From Flammeovirga agarivorans (lineage in GTDB: Bacteria > Bacteroidota > Bacteroidia > Cytophagales > Flammeovirgaceae): a stretch of 64,000 nt of DNA. The DNA lies in NCBI RefSeq assembly GCF_012641475.1, contig NZ_JABAIL010000007.1, positions 1 through 64,000 of the forward strand, in the 5' to 3' direction. The notes beneath the pieces are model-generated. The model was not told the DNA's origin, searched no databases, and saw only the letters and a list, made by a program, of their open reading frames with translations. The position numbers and the translations under genes were made by a program. The number at the start of each line of letters is the position of its first letter. The first letter of the stretch is position 1. This document shows, piece by piece, positions 36,618 through 46,313 of this stretch.

Positions 36618-39185
36618 ATGAAAGGATTTTTTTTAGCTAACTTCTTATTACTTTTTACTTCTACTCTTTCTTTTTCGCAAACTATTATCTCAGGAAATGT
36701 TAGAGATTCAAATGGAAAACCTTTAGAAGGAGTGACAGTGCTTGCTTATAAAATGCAAGACGATTATTTATTGAGCAATGATATTACTGATACAGCAGGT
36801 GGTTTCACACTTGATGTGAGTACTAAGGTAGATAGTGTCCGAGTTTTACTTCAAATGATAGGTTTTAAGTCTCAAACTTTATTGTTACCTAACATTGATC
36901 ATTCTTCAGAATTTACCCTTTCAAAATCTGGGACTGATTTTGATAAAGAAATAATTCAGGAGAAGAAACTTACAAAGTTTCAGGAAGTATTAGAACAAAA
37001 TATTCCACAACAAGAGATTCCTAGAATTAATACTGATTTAGGCTATAATTATCCAGGTGTAAGTATTTCTCCAAAGGGTACTTTACACTATTATGGACAA
37101 GAATTAACTAATTATACAATTACTTTAGAGCCAGTGTTATCATTGGAAAATGATTCTCTGTTATCGATTACAGATTCTTTTTCAAGTATTGAAACCAATA
37201 AGAGCAATAGTATAGATGCAAAAGATAAATCAACGAAAGAATTCACCACAGAAATGATCATGAGTGGAGGAGTACCTTTTCTTTGGGATATTATGTTGCA
37301 ACCTACAATTCAAAAAGAAAACTTTAGAAGCACCAATACTTTTCATTCCTCTAATAGTGGGAAAAATGATATCAAGAAACTCCAGAAAGTTGATTTAAGG
37401 AATTTATTTAAATATGGTTCTATAGAAAGTGTACCTTTATTTATCTCTGGCCAAGATGAAGTGAATAGTAAAATGTTGTCTAATGATTTTATAAATACAC
37501 AAGAAACACACTCCTTCCAATCGAACTCTCTTTTTGAAAAAGGAAATTCTACCTTTCAAGTTAATTTGAGTGGATATACGGATCAACGATCACAAGCTAT
37601 TCAAAATGAGGACATGTACTTTGCACATAGTGATACAATCCACTTTTCTGATAAATGTCAATCCAACTTTAAGAATAATTACGTTGCAGCACAATTAGGC
37701 TATCAATTTGTCGATGATATTAAAAAAATTAATAATAAGATTTACTTCAAATATCTAGATCATCAGGAACAATCAATCATAGATTGGAATAATCAGGAAG
37801 TACAGCAAGATCATAATAGCCACTTTTATACTGTAGGCAATCAATTGGATGTATTGTATTCATTAAAAGAAGATAGTTGGTTAAGCTTTAACTCATTTAT
37901 AGAATACCAACATCAGCCTGAGGATTTATTTGTTAATGGAGGACCACTACAAGATGTTAGATTATTTTGGGATGATCAGCAATATGATCAAAAGGTAGAG
38001 ACGACCACTTCAAAAGCCTATGTTAGTAGTGCTTATAAAAAGCAATGGAATAATATCGCTCTGGAAACCAAAATGGATTTATCCTATAGTCACCAAAAAC
38101 TTTCCTCATCCTTGGGTCTCAGAGAACAGGTTTCAAGAAGTGATACCTATGTAAATGATATAGAATCAAACTCTTTTATACCTTCTATTCGACCAGAGTT
38201 TAGTTTTAAGAAAGGAAGGTTTTTATTAACGGCGACACCTCAATTTGCTTATCAGTTTCAAGAGTTGAATAATAGTATTACCACCGAGAGTGATCATGTT
38301 GCAAAGCTCACCTTCGAACCTGCAACTAAATTTCATTATAAATCAGATCGCTTCTTTGTTGAGCTTTATCACAGGAGAGATGTGGAATTTAATTCATTAC
38401 CTGATATTTACAGCGGTTATATATTGACGGATTATAGAACTTTCCTCCAAAAGAATTTACCCTTGCTTTCCAATACTGTGAATAATTATCATGCACAAAT
38501 AAATACCTTTTTGGAATTGTTGATGTTAGATCTTACTGTCAACTATAACTATGAAACAGTCAAAAGAAATTGGATATCGAGCATTGAAGTGCAAGAAGAT
38601 GGATTGAATGGAGTATCGTACATTGTATTTGATGAAAACCTAAAAGATAACCAATCAATTCAAGCTATTTTGGGTTGGGATATCTCTTCTCTTCATACTA
38701 AAATTAATGGTAGTTATACCTTTGGACAACTTTCTGAAGATATTATGGTGACAAAGGTTTTGAGTAATAACTTAGGAGAATACCAAAGGGCGAATGCTTC
38801 AATTAATTTATCCATGAGTGACAGGTTGAACCTCATAGCCAACTATCAATATTTTACACAAAGAAACTCCTTTCAATTCAACCAATTGGCTTCAATAACT
38901 GAGAGCAGTGTTGGGGCTACCTTGGAATATACTACACCAAAGCATCATTTTAATTGGGAAAATAACTACTTGGAAAACTCTGCTTTAGCTGATGGTATTA
39001 TCATGATGAATATGAATTATGACTATACGTTTACATCAAAAAAAGTAAGGATAGGCATCGAAATTCAAAACCTCTTAGATGAGAAATCATTTGCTACCAA
39101 TGAAATGATGTTTTATCAAACAACAAATACTTATTTTCAGCTTAGAGGAAGACAGGTTTTAGGGTCTATTAGATGGATGCTTTAA
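36618..39185 (+). CDS. Outer-membrane beta-barrel protein with carboxypeptidase-regulatory-like domain
   Basis: This 855-residue protein has a signal peptide to about residue 21. A carboxypeptidase-regulatory-like Ig fold (22-95; ISGNVRDSNGKPLEGVTVLAYK) follows, which often precedes TonB-dependent receptors. The region 120-230 has no clear plug domain, and from about 240 the protein is a large beta-barrel with many aromatic-flanked strands, ending in LRGRQVLGSIRWML. It resembles the outer-membrane beta-barrel family of Bacteroidota. Without a plug or a SusD partner, carbohydrate import is possible but unproven. It precedes a beta-helix protein and a fucosidase. Confidence 0.82.
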   Translation: MKGFFLANFLLLFTSTLSFSQTIISGNVRDSNGKPLEGVTVLAYKMQDDYLLSNDITDTAGGFTLDVSTKVDSVRVLLQMIGFKSQTLLLPNIDHSSEFTLSKSGTDFDKEIIQEKKLTKFQEVLEQNIPQQEIPRINTDLGYNYPGVSISPKGTLHYYGQELTNYTITLEPVLSLENDSLLSITDSFSSIETNKSNSIDAKDKSTKEFTTEMIMSGGVPFLWDIMLQPTIQKENFRSTNTFHSSNSGKNDIKKLQKVDLRNLFKYGSIESVPLFISGQDEVNSKMLSNDFINTQETHSFQSNSLFEKGNSTFQVNLSGYTDQRSQAIQNEDMYFAHSDTIHFSDKCQSNFKNNYVAAQLGYQFVDDIKKINNKIYFKYLDHQEQSIIDWNNQEVQQDHNSHFYTVGNQLDVLYSLKEDSWLSFNSFIEYQHQPEDLFVNGGPLQDVRLFWDDQQYDQKVETTTSKAYVSSAYKKQWNNIALETKMDLSYSHQKLSSSLGLREQVSRSDTYVNDIESNSFIPSIRPEFSFKKGRFLLTATPQFAYQFQELNNSITTESDHVAKLTFEPATKFHYKSDRFFVELYHRRDVEFNSLPDIYSGYILTDYRTFLQKNLPLLSNTVNNYHAQINTFLELLMLDLTVNYNYETVKRNWISSIEVQEDGLNGVSYIVFDENLKDNQSIQAILGWDISSLHTKINGSYTFGQLSEDIMVTKVLSNNLGEYQRANASINLSMSDRLNLIANYQYFTQRNSFQFNQLASITESSVGATLEYTTPKHHFNWENNYLENSALADGIIMMNMNYDYTFTSKKVRIGIEIQNLLDEKSFATNEMMFYQTTNTYFQLRGRQVLGSIRWML

Positions 39186-39369
39186 TTCCCAAGAGTTGAT
39201 TTTGTCATGCTCAACTCAATTAAGAATCGTTCATTAACCCTAATGAACTTTAACACAAAGTAAAAATCCTAATTTAGACTCATCTTTGATGGATTTGTCC
39301 CCTTATTACAGGTTTTGATTTAAGAAATTGCTTTAGAAAAAATGAAATGAATCATCAAAGTTTAAAGCA

Positions 39370-40995
39370 ATGAAAATATATAAACTAATTTTATTTTGTG
39401 TGGGTTTACTTTTAATGAATTGCACCACTCAAAAAGAGCAAACTTCAGCAGCCTATTATTTTGATACTATTGTTGGAGATGACCTAAATGATGGAACAAA
39501 GGCATCACCTTTTAAATCGTTGGAAAAGATAAAATCGCTTCAGCTGGAGGCAGGAGATAGTATACTTTTCAAAAGTGGACAAACGTTTGATGGTGGTGTG
39601 GTTTTGGAATTTTTAGGTAAAGGCTGGCAAATTCCATTAGTTATTACTTCAACGGAAAAAGAGAAGGCAACAATTGATGCAAAGGGTGGAACACATGCAT
39701 TATATATCAATAGTTGCTCGAATATAAAGGCTACAAACCTTAGGTTAGTGGGTAATGCTGGTAAAGTAGATGAGGAAGAAGCAATGCGTTGTGGAGTACT
39801 TTATACTACAACTAAAGAGGGTGATTTTGAAAATATTACTTTTAAAGACCTAGAAGTCGAAGATATTTTCTACAACCAACCAGGGATTGAACGTGGTGCT
39901 AAAGAAGTGAATACAGCCAATGGAACGCAAAAGTATGGATGGGGTATCAGAGCAATTCTTAAAAATAAAAATTCAACACTTCACAACCTTTTGATTGAAG
40001 ATTGCCATGTTAGGAATGTAGCCCATACGGGTATTAAGTTAACAGGGAATGCAAATGTTGGAATCGAAAATTTTGTGATTAAAAACTGTGTAGTAGAATA
40101 TACTGGTGGGCCTGGAATACAAATGTCTCGAGTTAAAAAAGGACATGTTTATAATAATACTGTTGACCACTCTGGGAGTGATAACGACTCTAGAAAATGG
40201 GGTAGAGGAAGTGGATTATGGACTTGGGGTTCTGATAGTATTATAATAGAAAAGAACAGGTTTACAAATGCCAATGGTCCGGGAGATTCCGCAGGAGCAC
40301 ATATTGACTATAATTGCAGCAACATTGTTTTACAATACAATTACAGTCAGAATAATGCAGGAGGTTTTATTGAGGTATTAGGCAATAATTATAATTGTAG
40401 TTATCGCTATAATGTAAGTGTAAATGATGGGTACAGAACAAAAGGTGAAGATGGTGCTTTTCAAGAGGGAAAAGTCTTTTGGCTTTCGGGATACCAAGGA
40501 AATAAAAAACGAAAAGGACCTTTTAATACATATATTTATAACAATACAATCTACTTGGATAACAAAATCACTGCAAAAATTGCTGTTGATAAGGCAACAA
40601 AAGGAGTATTTATTGCCAATAATATTTTTCACTTCGAAGGAGATGCCAAGCTGGTATTAGGAGACCAATATACACCTGATAAAGGTGGTGACTCTGAAGT
40701 AGAGAATATAACTTTCAAAAATAATATCTTTTATTCTCGATCAAATTGGCCAAAAGAGGTACTCATTCAACCGAATCAATCAAAGTATGCAGATGTACAT
40801 TTTGCAAATGTAAAAGGATCATCGATTGAAGATTTTATTCCTCATAATAGCAAAGAAATTAAACAAAAAGGCATCCAAATTCAGACTATACAACAAGATA
40901 GTATAGGGCTAATTTATGGCCTTGAAGTATCTGAGGATATTTTAGGTAATCCAATTTCAGAGATACCAAGTATCGGTGCAATTGAAATCATGTAA
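39370..40995 (+). CDS. Lipoprotein with right-handed parallel beta-helix, probable polysaccharide-active enzyme
   Basis: This 541-residue lipoprotein (lipobox MNC, Cys18) has the right-handed beta-helix look of polysaccharide lyases and some glycoside hydrolases. The opening YYFDTIVGDDLNDGTKASPF is a common beta-helix cap, followed by coil repeats such as NITFKDLEVEDI, HNLLIEDCHVRNVAHTGIKLTG and IENFVIKNCVVEYTGG. I cannot name the catalytic family with confidence: a GH141-like or pectate-lyase-like role is possible. It lies 28 bases before the GH95 fucosidase gene, so both probably act on the same glycan at the cell surface. Confidence 0.8.
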   Translation: MKIYKLILFCVGLLLMNCTTQKEQTSAAYYFDTIVGDDLNDGTKASPFKSLEKIKSLQLEAGDSILFKSGQTFDGGVVLEFLGKGWQIPLVITSTEKEKATIDAKGGTHALYINSCSNIKATNLRLVGNAGKVDEEEAMRCGVLYTTTKEGDFENITFKDLEVEDIFYNQPGIERGAKEVNTANGTQKYGWGIRAILKNKNSTLHNLLIEDCHVRNVAHTGIKLTGNANVGIENFVIKNCVVEYTGGPGIQMSRVKKGHVYNNTVDHSGSDNDSRKWGRGSGLWTWGSDSIIIEKNRFTNANGPGDSAGAHIDYNCSNIVLQYNYSQNNAGGFIEVLGNNYNCSYRYNVSVNDGYRTKGEDGAFQEGKVFWLSGYQGNKKRKGPFNTYIYNNTIYLDNKITAKIAVDKATKGVFIANNIFHFEGDAKLVLGDQYTPDKGGDSEVENITFKNNIFYSRSNWPKEVLIQPNQSKYADVHFANVKGSSIEDFIPHNSKEIKQKGIQIQTIQQDSIGLIYGLEVSEDILGNPISEIPSIGAIEIM

Positions 40996-41023
40996 TTCTT
41001 ATTAACTAATTAATGATCTGGAA

Positions 41024-43483
41024 TTGAAAAAATCGAACAATAACTTTATTAAATACTTCATTAAGGTAATAAGTATATTCATGGTGCTTTCTTGCCAAGA
41101 GAAAACTCAAATAGATATACAACAACTTCAATTGCGGTATGAACAACCTGCAGAGTATTGGTATCAAGAAGCCTTACCAATCGGTAATGGATATATGGGT
41201 GCCTTAATCAGAGGTAAAGTGGATATTGAGCGCATTCCAATAAATGAAGAAACGATTTGGGCAGGGGGACCTGGCGAATTAGAAGAGTATAATTTTGGGA
41301 ATAAACCAGGAGCATACAAACATTTAGAACCTGTCAGAAAATTACTTAAAGAAGGGAAGAAAAAGGAAGCGTATCAACTGACGAAAGACGAACTATTTGG
41401 AGTGGTCCAAAAAGGTCCAAAAACGGATATTCCTGTAAGTGCCAACCGTCCTGTGACAAGAAACCCTAAACATCAGGATATCTCTTTTAAGGGTTTTGGA
41501 ACTTATCAGACAGCAGTAGATTTACTCGTACAAGTAGAGGACTTTGGGGAAGTCGAAAATTACAATAGGTCTCTTGACATTAAGAATAGTGTCTCAACAC
41601 TTGATTATTCTGTGGGTAATACTTCACATTCAAGAAGGTCATTTGCAAGCTATCCCGACCACTTCCTTGTCTTTGATTTTGAGAATAATAAAAAAGAAGG
41701 GATAACGTATAATGTTTGGTTTGAGACGTTTCATCAAGTAAAAAATGCATCTTTTAAAGATGGGGTTTATTACTTGGACTGCCAATTGAAAAATAATGGA
41801 ATGGAATTTCAAGCAGTAGCTAAAATTGTTGCTGAAGACTCAGAAAATATAAGATTTCATCAAAAAAGAGTGGAAATCACTAATACGAATAAGTTGACTA
41901 TTTTGGTGACTCTGAGTTCTGATTATAAAAATGAATATCCTACTTATAAAGGAACTGACTTTCGAAAGGTGAATAGAGAACGGCTATCAAGAATTGATAA
42001 GAAAAGTCTAGAGCAAATTTACAAGGATCATAAAATAGACTATCAAAATCTATTTGATAGGGTGAGCTTTAAGTTAGGAAAATCTTCTTCGAAGTTAGAT
42101 CAGATGCCAACTGATAAGCGATTAGAAAAGTATTCTAAAGGAGAAACAGATCCAGGTTTTGAAAGTTTGTATTTTCAATATGGACGCTATTTGTTGATTA
42201 GTAGTTCAAGAGAAAACTCTTTACCTGCGAATCTTCAAGGTAAATGGAATGTAGAAATGAATCCTCAATGGGCTTGTGATTATCATACAGACATTAATGT
42301 TCAGATGAATTATTGGCCAGCGGAGGTGGCAAACCTCTCAGAATCTCATCAGGCGTTATTGAACTATGTTTCTTCACTTCAAAAGCCTGGTGAACAATCT
42401 GCCAACGATTTTTACAATGCAAATGGATGGATTGTAAATACGATGAACAATATCTTTGGGTACACGGCAAATAATTGGGGTAGTTGGGGATACTTTCCCG
42501 CCGGAGCGGCATGGTTAAGTCAACATTTGTGGGAACACTATCTATTTACACAAGATATACCTTTCTTACATGAACAAGCTTATCCAGTTATGAAAGGAGC
42601 AGCTGAGTTTTGGTTAGATTATTTAGTAGAAGATGAAAATGGAGAGTTAGTATCAATGCCATCATTTTCACCAGAACATGGTGGTATCTCAATAGGAGCA
42701 ATGATGGATCAAGAAATTGTGTGGGACTTGTTTACCAATATTATCTCTGCACAAGATGTACTTCATAACGATGAAGAGTTTCTACAAAAAATAAAGCTGA
42801 GTAGGTCAAAATTATTAGGGCCTAAAATAGGCCAATACGGTCAATTACAAGAATGGAAAGAAGACAGAGATGATCCAAATAATAAACACAGACATGTTTC
42901 TCATCTTTTTGCTTTATACCCCGGAAAGCAGATTTCGTTGAAAGATACTCCAGAATTAGCTAAAGCAGCCCGAAAAAGTTTGGAGTTTAGAGGAGACGGA
43001 GGCACAGGTTGGTCAATTGCTTGGAAGGTAAACTTCTGGGCAAGGTTACAAGACGCAAATCATGCATACTTGTGTTTTAGAAATCTATTGAAAGAATGCC
43101 ACTATCATAATCATGGAGGAATGACACTTCAGGGAGGTACTTATCCAAATTTATTTTGTGCTCATCCACCATTTCAAATTGATGGAAATTTAGGCGGTAT
43201 TGCAGGAATGGCAGAAATGTTACTTCAGAGTGATATGAATACCTTACAACTGCTTCCTGCTTTACCAAAAGAATGGAGCACAGGTAAAGTAAAAGGGCTG
43301 AAAGCAAGAGGTAACTTTGAGGTGAGTTTAAGGTGGAGTAATAATGAATTAGATACTGTGACTATAAAAGCGAATACAAGTCGAAAGGTCGATGTAATAT
43401 ATTATGATCAACTTATTTCTTTGGATTTGATGAAAGGTGAAATAATTCAATTGAACAAAGACTTAAAAGTACTGAGTAATTAA
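41024..43483 (+). CDS. Glycoside hydrolase family 95, alpha-L-fucosidase (or galactosidase)
   Basis: This 819-residue lipoprotein matches GH95 along its length. It opens with EYWYQEALPIGNGYMGALIRG and has INEETIWAGGPGE. The catalytic region includes YHTDINVQMNYWPAE (Asn near 424, activating residues), SPEHGG (candidate acid Glu near 550) and DGNLGGIAGMAEMLLQS (Asp near 720). GH95 enzymes invert alpha-1,2-fucosyl and some alpha-L-galactosyl linkages. The only start that keeps the lipobox LSC (Cys24) is a TTG at 41024; the nearest in-frame ATG would lose the signal peptide. It probably degrades fucose-containing glycans at the surface with the beta-helix lipoprotein. Confidence 0.93.
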   Translation: MKKSNNNFIKYFIKVISIFMVLSCQEKTQIDIQQLQLRYEQPAEYWYQEALPIGNGYMGALIRGKVDIERIPINEETIWAGGPGELEEYNFGNKPGAYKHLEPVRKLLKEGKKKEAYQLTKDELFGVVQKGPKTDIPVSANRPVTRNPKHQDISFKGFGTYQTAVDLLVQVEDFGEVENYNRSLDIKNSVSTLDYSVGNTSHSRRSFASYPDHFLVFDFENNKKEGITYNVWFETFHQVKNASFKDGVYYLDCQLKNNGMEFQAVAKIVAEDSENIRFHQKRVEITNTNKLTILVTLSSDYKNEYPTYKGTDFRKVNRERLSRIDKKSLEQIYKDHKIDYQNLFDRVSFKLGKSSSKLDQMPTDKRLEKYSKGETDPGFESLYFQYGRYLLISSSRENSLPANLQGKWNVEMNPQWACDYHTDINVQMNYWPAEVANLSESHQALLNYVSSLQKPGEQSANDFYNANGWIVNTMNNIFGYTANNWGSWGYFPAGAAWLSQHLWEHYLFTQDIPFLHEQAYPVMKGAAEFWLDYLVEDENGELVSMPSFSPEHGGISIGAMMDQEIVWDLFTNIISAQDVLHNDEEFLQKIKLSRSKLLGPKIGQYGQLQEWKEDRDDPNNKHRHVSHLFALYPGKQISLKDTPELAKAARKSLEFRGDGGTGWSIAWKVNFWARLQDANHAYLCFRNLLKECHYHNHGGMTLQGGTYPNLFCAHPPFQIDGNLGGIAGMAEMLLQSDMNTLQLLPALPKEWSTGKVKGLKARGNFEVSLRWSNNELDTVTIKANTSRKVDVIYYDQLISLDLMKGEIIQLNKDLKVLSN

Positions 43484-43662
43484 AACTTAATGTAAGAGGG
43501 AAGGTAATTAGTAGTGTTTAAAGCATAATATAAGGGAGACAAGTTTGTTGATTGACAATAAAAAAAGATCGATTGGGCTAGAAATAGAACAATCTTGAAT
43601 TAGTAATTGTAAAATAAACATTTAATATTGTAGGTTAATAAACACATACAACCTTTACACAT

Positions 43663-44916
43663 ATGTCACATAAGTTGAGACCAGAGTCGTTAATGATGAC
43701 TCATGGCTACAAACCAGAACTATCAGAGGGAGCTGTTAAACCTCCTATTTTTCAGACTTCTACTTTTGTTTTTCAAACAGCAGAAGAAGGTAAAGCATTT
43801 TTTGAAGTAGCCTATGGATTAAGAGAGAAAGGACAGGATGAAAATTTAGGCCTTATCTACTCACGCCTTAATAATCCAAACCTTGAAATATTAGAGGACC
43901 GACTTTGCTTGTGGGATAAATCAGAAGACTGTGCCGTATTTGAAAGCGGTATGAGTGCTATTAGTTCAGTACTTCTTGAGTTCTTAAAGCCAGGAGATTT
44001 GATGCTATATAGTACACCTACTTATGGTGGTACGGATCATTTTATCCATGACCTACTAGTGAAAATTAATGTTACAGCTTTGCCAATCAGACCTGATCAT
44101 ACCAAAAAAGACATGATCAAAATGATTGAGAAGAGTGGAAAAGCAGATCGATTGGCATTGATATATCTGGAAACTCCAGCTAACCCTACCAATGACCTTT
44201 TCGATATTGGAAGATGTGCAAAAGTAGCGAAGCACTTCAATAAAAAATACAAAGACAAGAAAGTTCATGTTGCTGTAGATAATACCTATATGGGGCCATT
44301 ATGGTCTCATCCTCTTACTTTGGGGGCTGATATCGTGTTATATTCAGCAACAAAGTACATAGGAGGTCATTCAGACTTAATTGCAGGTGCTGTATTAGGT
44401 AGTAAAGAAGTGATTGGTAGAATTAAAGTCTTACGAACTTTCTTAGGAAATATGGTAGGACCACATACGGCTTGGCTACTCTTACGTTCTCTGGAAACGT
44501 TAAAGGTGAGAATGGAGGCACAAATGAAAAATGCTCAAGCTGTTGCCAACTTTATTAAATACCATCCTAAGGTAAAAAGAGTACATTATTTAGGCTGTAT
44601 TCCTCAAGGGACAAAGGAGTATAAATTATATAAAAAGCAATATTCTTCACCAGGAGCAATGGTTTCATTCGAAATTAAAGGAGGAGAAAAGGCAAGTTTT
44701 AAATTCCTAAATGCTCTTAGCCTAATTAAGTTGGCTGTTAGTTTAGGTTCAACGGAAAGTTTAGCTCAACATCCTGCTTCAATGACTCATATTGGAGTAT
44801 CCGATGAGGATAAAAAGGCATTTGGAATCACCTCGAGTCTTATTCGTTTATCCATCGGAGTCGAACATGCAGACGATATTATTTGGGATATCCAACAAGC
44901 TTTGGAAAAAGTATAA
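43663..44916 (+). CDS. Cystathionine gamma-synthase/lyase family PLP enzyme
   Basis: This 417-residue protein belongs to the Cys/Met metabolism PLP family. It has YSRLNNPNLEILEDRL, the PLP phosphate region SGMSAIS, VDNTYMGP and the Schiff-base lysine in YSATKYIGGHSDL (K231). The longer N-terminal insert (AFFEVAYGLREKGQDENLGL) places it in the branch often named cystathionine gamma-synthase family or methionine gamma-lyase-like. It differs from MetY at 19 kb, so the replicon carries two sulfur amino-acid PLP enzymes. It might release methanethiol or hydrogen sulfide rather than synthesise methionine. Confidence 0.88.
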   Translation: MSHKLRPESLMMTHGYKPELSEGAVKPPIFQTSTFVFQTAEEGKAFFEVAYGLREKGQDENLGLIYSRLNNPNLEILEDRLCLWDKSEDCAVFESGMSAISSVLLEFLKPGDLMLYSTPTYGGTDHFIHDLLVKINVTALPIRPDHTKKDMIKMIEKSGKADRLALIYLETPANPTNDLFDIGRCAKVAKHFNKKYKDKKVHVAVDNTYMGPLWSHPLTLGADIVLYSATKYIGGHSDLIAGAVLGSKEVIGRIKVLRTFLGNMVGPHTAWLLLRSLETLKVRMEAQMKNAQAVANFIKYHPKVKRVHYLGCIPQGTKEYKLYKKQYSSPGAMVSFEIKGGEKASFKFLNALSLIKLAVSLGSTESLAQHPASMTHIGVSDEDKKAFGITSSLIRLSIGVEHADDIIWDIQQALEKV

Positions 44917-44925
44917 AGTATAAAA

Positions 44926-44960
44926 AAATCCTCCTGTCTTCTTATAAGGCAGGAGGATTT
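44926..44960. terminator. Bidirectional terminator
   Basis: AAATCCTCCTGTCTT pairs with AAGGCAGGAGGATTT around a 5-base loop, with A- and T-rich flanks, between convergent genes. Confidence 0.85.
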
Positions 44961-44985
44961 ATCTTTTGCAGAAATAAGGATTTAC

Positions 44986-45222
44986 TTACGATAAATCTTC
45001 TTTCCTAACGATGTTTTTTACAGCTTCATGGAAAGAGATCGATTCTTTTTCCTTCTTTTTTGCTGCTCTTTTTTCTTTTCTTACTTGTGCCCTGTCTTCT
45101 ACAAGTTGATGGATCGTTTTATTTTCCTTTTCAGCTTGCACAGTTTTAATGTTTAAACCTTGTGCATTTGCAGTAGCGGTGGCAATAATACAAGTAGTAG
45201 TGATTAATAATAAATTCTTCAT
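44986..45222 (-). CDS. Small secreted, highly charged protein
   Basis: This 78-residue protein has a clear signal peptide (MKNLLLITTTCIIATATANAQ). The mature part, about 57 residues, is helical and rich in Lys and Glu (EDRAQVRKEKRAAKKKEKE). I recognise no family. The signal peptide makes it credible as a gene despite its size. Confidence 0.7.
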   Translation of the reverse strand: MKNLLLITTTCIIATATANAQGLNIKTVQAEKENKTIHQLVEDRAQVRKEKRAAKKKEKESISFHEAVKNIVRKEDLS

Positions 45223-45421
45223 AAGTTAGGTGATTTATGAGTTAAAAAAGTGTTCGTTTGTTATAATATTTATACTGCAAGTATATTATTGAATAAATGT
45301 AAATCAAAATATTTTAAGAAATTTAAAATTAAAAAAGTACAAATTTTATTATGCCCGTTTCTTGAAAAGAGAAATTTAAATTTTGACTATGCGATTAGAA
45401 ATATAAAAAAGTGAAATCATT

Positions 45422-45760
45422 TTAAGTTGTCTTTAATACTTTATAACTATGCCTTTGTTCTTTAAAAGTAATATCAATTCTATAGGTGCCTTTTACCCAT
45501 TTTGATGTATCTAAAATTGTCTCTCCCTCAGAAAATTCTGAGAAAAATTGTTTAAGATTCCCTAAATCCCATATTTCTATGAGATACTTATCATTTTTAT
45601 TGGGGGGAAATATAGTAGTGATATCAGTAACAAGTGTAGGGTATAATTTCCAGTTAATTAATTCCCATTTGGGTGCAGAAAGCGTTAATTTTTCGAGTAA
45701 CATTGTGGTAGAATAAATTATAGCGAGCACAAATAAACAATGTGATTTTATTTTAGACAA
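45422..45760 (-). CDS. Small protein made almost only of a T9SS sorting-like domain
   Basis: This 112-residue frame has a hydrophobic N-terminus (MSKIKSHCLFVLAIIYSTTM), perhaps a signal peptide. The remaining part resembles a type A sorting domain: LYPTLVTDITTIFPP, KYLIEIWDLGN, EGETILDTSKWVKGTYRIDITF, RHSYKVLKT. The usual cargo region is missing. It could be a remnant of a larger gene, or a real minimal protein. No disrupted upstream coding sequence is visible on the same strand. Confidence 0.55.
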   Translation of the reverse strand: MSKIKSHCLFVLAIIYSTTMLLEKLTLSAPKWELINWKLYPTLVTDITTIFPPNKNDKYLIEIWDLGNLKQFFSEFSEGETILDTSKWVKGTYRIDITFKEQRHSYKVLKTT

Positions 45761-46313
45761 TAGTCATTTTGTGATTGTTAGAAATGTACAAAACTATTCT
45801 TCTATTCTTGATAGTTTTAATGAACCCTTTATATCTAAGAATTGTTCAATTCAAAAAAATAACCCCAAATACACAATTGTCTAAATGGGGCCATACATAG
45901 TATATCAAGTTTGATATATAACCTTGGATGTCTTCTCTTTCAAAATACTAAGTGGAGAAAAAAAAACTTCTCTCTTTAAAGCTTTAACGGAAGAACCTCA
46001 ATAGGTTCATATATATATTGTTCGAAATCTTAATTAAATTGATTTTCTGCTACAGGGTTTGGCAAATTTGCCAAACCTTTCTTTATGACTAGAAACTAAA
46101 GGTGAGGGGGGTATTATGTCTCTGATAGTACATAAAATTTACACATTTGTACCAAATAGTAATATAAAATTGACTTTTTACATTTTTTGTACGCAGAGGT
46201 AAACACTTTTTATTTATAATTGTGACATTTATAACTATCAAGTAAAGTGATGCGTGACGGCATTATATTAATAGATTTATACAAGAAATATATTTTTTTA
46301 AAGTCACTTTGAA
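45761..46313. other. Intergenic region holding an isolated parS-like palindrome
   Basis: About 550 bases before the sulfatase gene. It holds one perfect palindrome (46056-46077), a short hairpin GAACCTCAATAGGTTC (45993-46008) and a leftward hairpin at 45862-45892 (CCCCA...TGGGG) with a T-rich tail on the minus strand. No gene is evident. Confidence 0.6.
46056..46077. repeat. Perfect 22-bp palindrome identical in core to the 9-12 kb sites
   Basis: GGTTTGGCAAATTTGCCAAACC is the longest palindrome of the set, with the same 18-bp core. It is about 34 kb from the cluster and has no iteron beside it. Confidence 0.85.
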
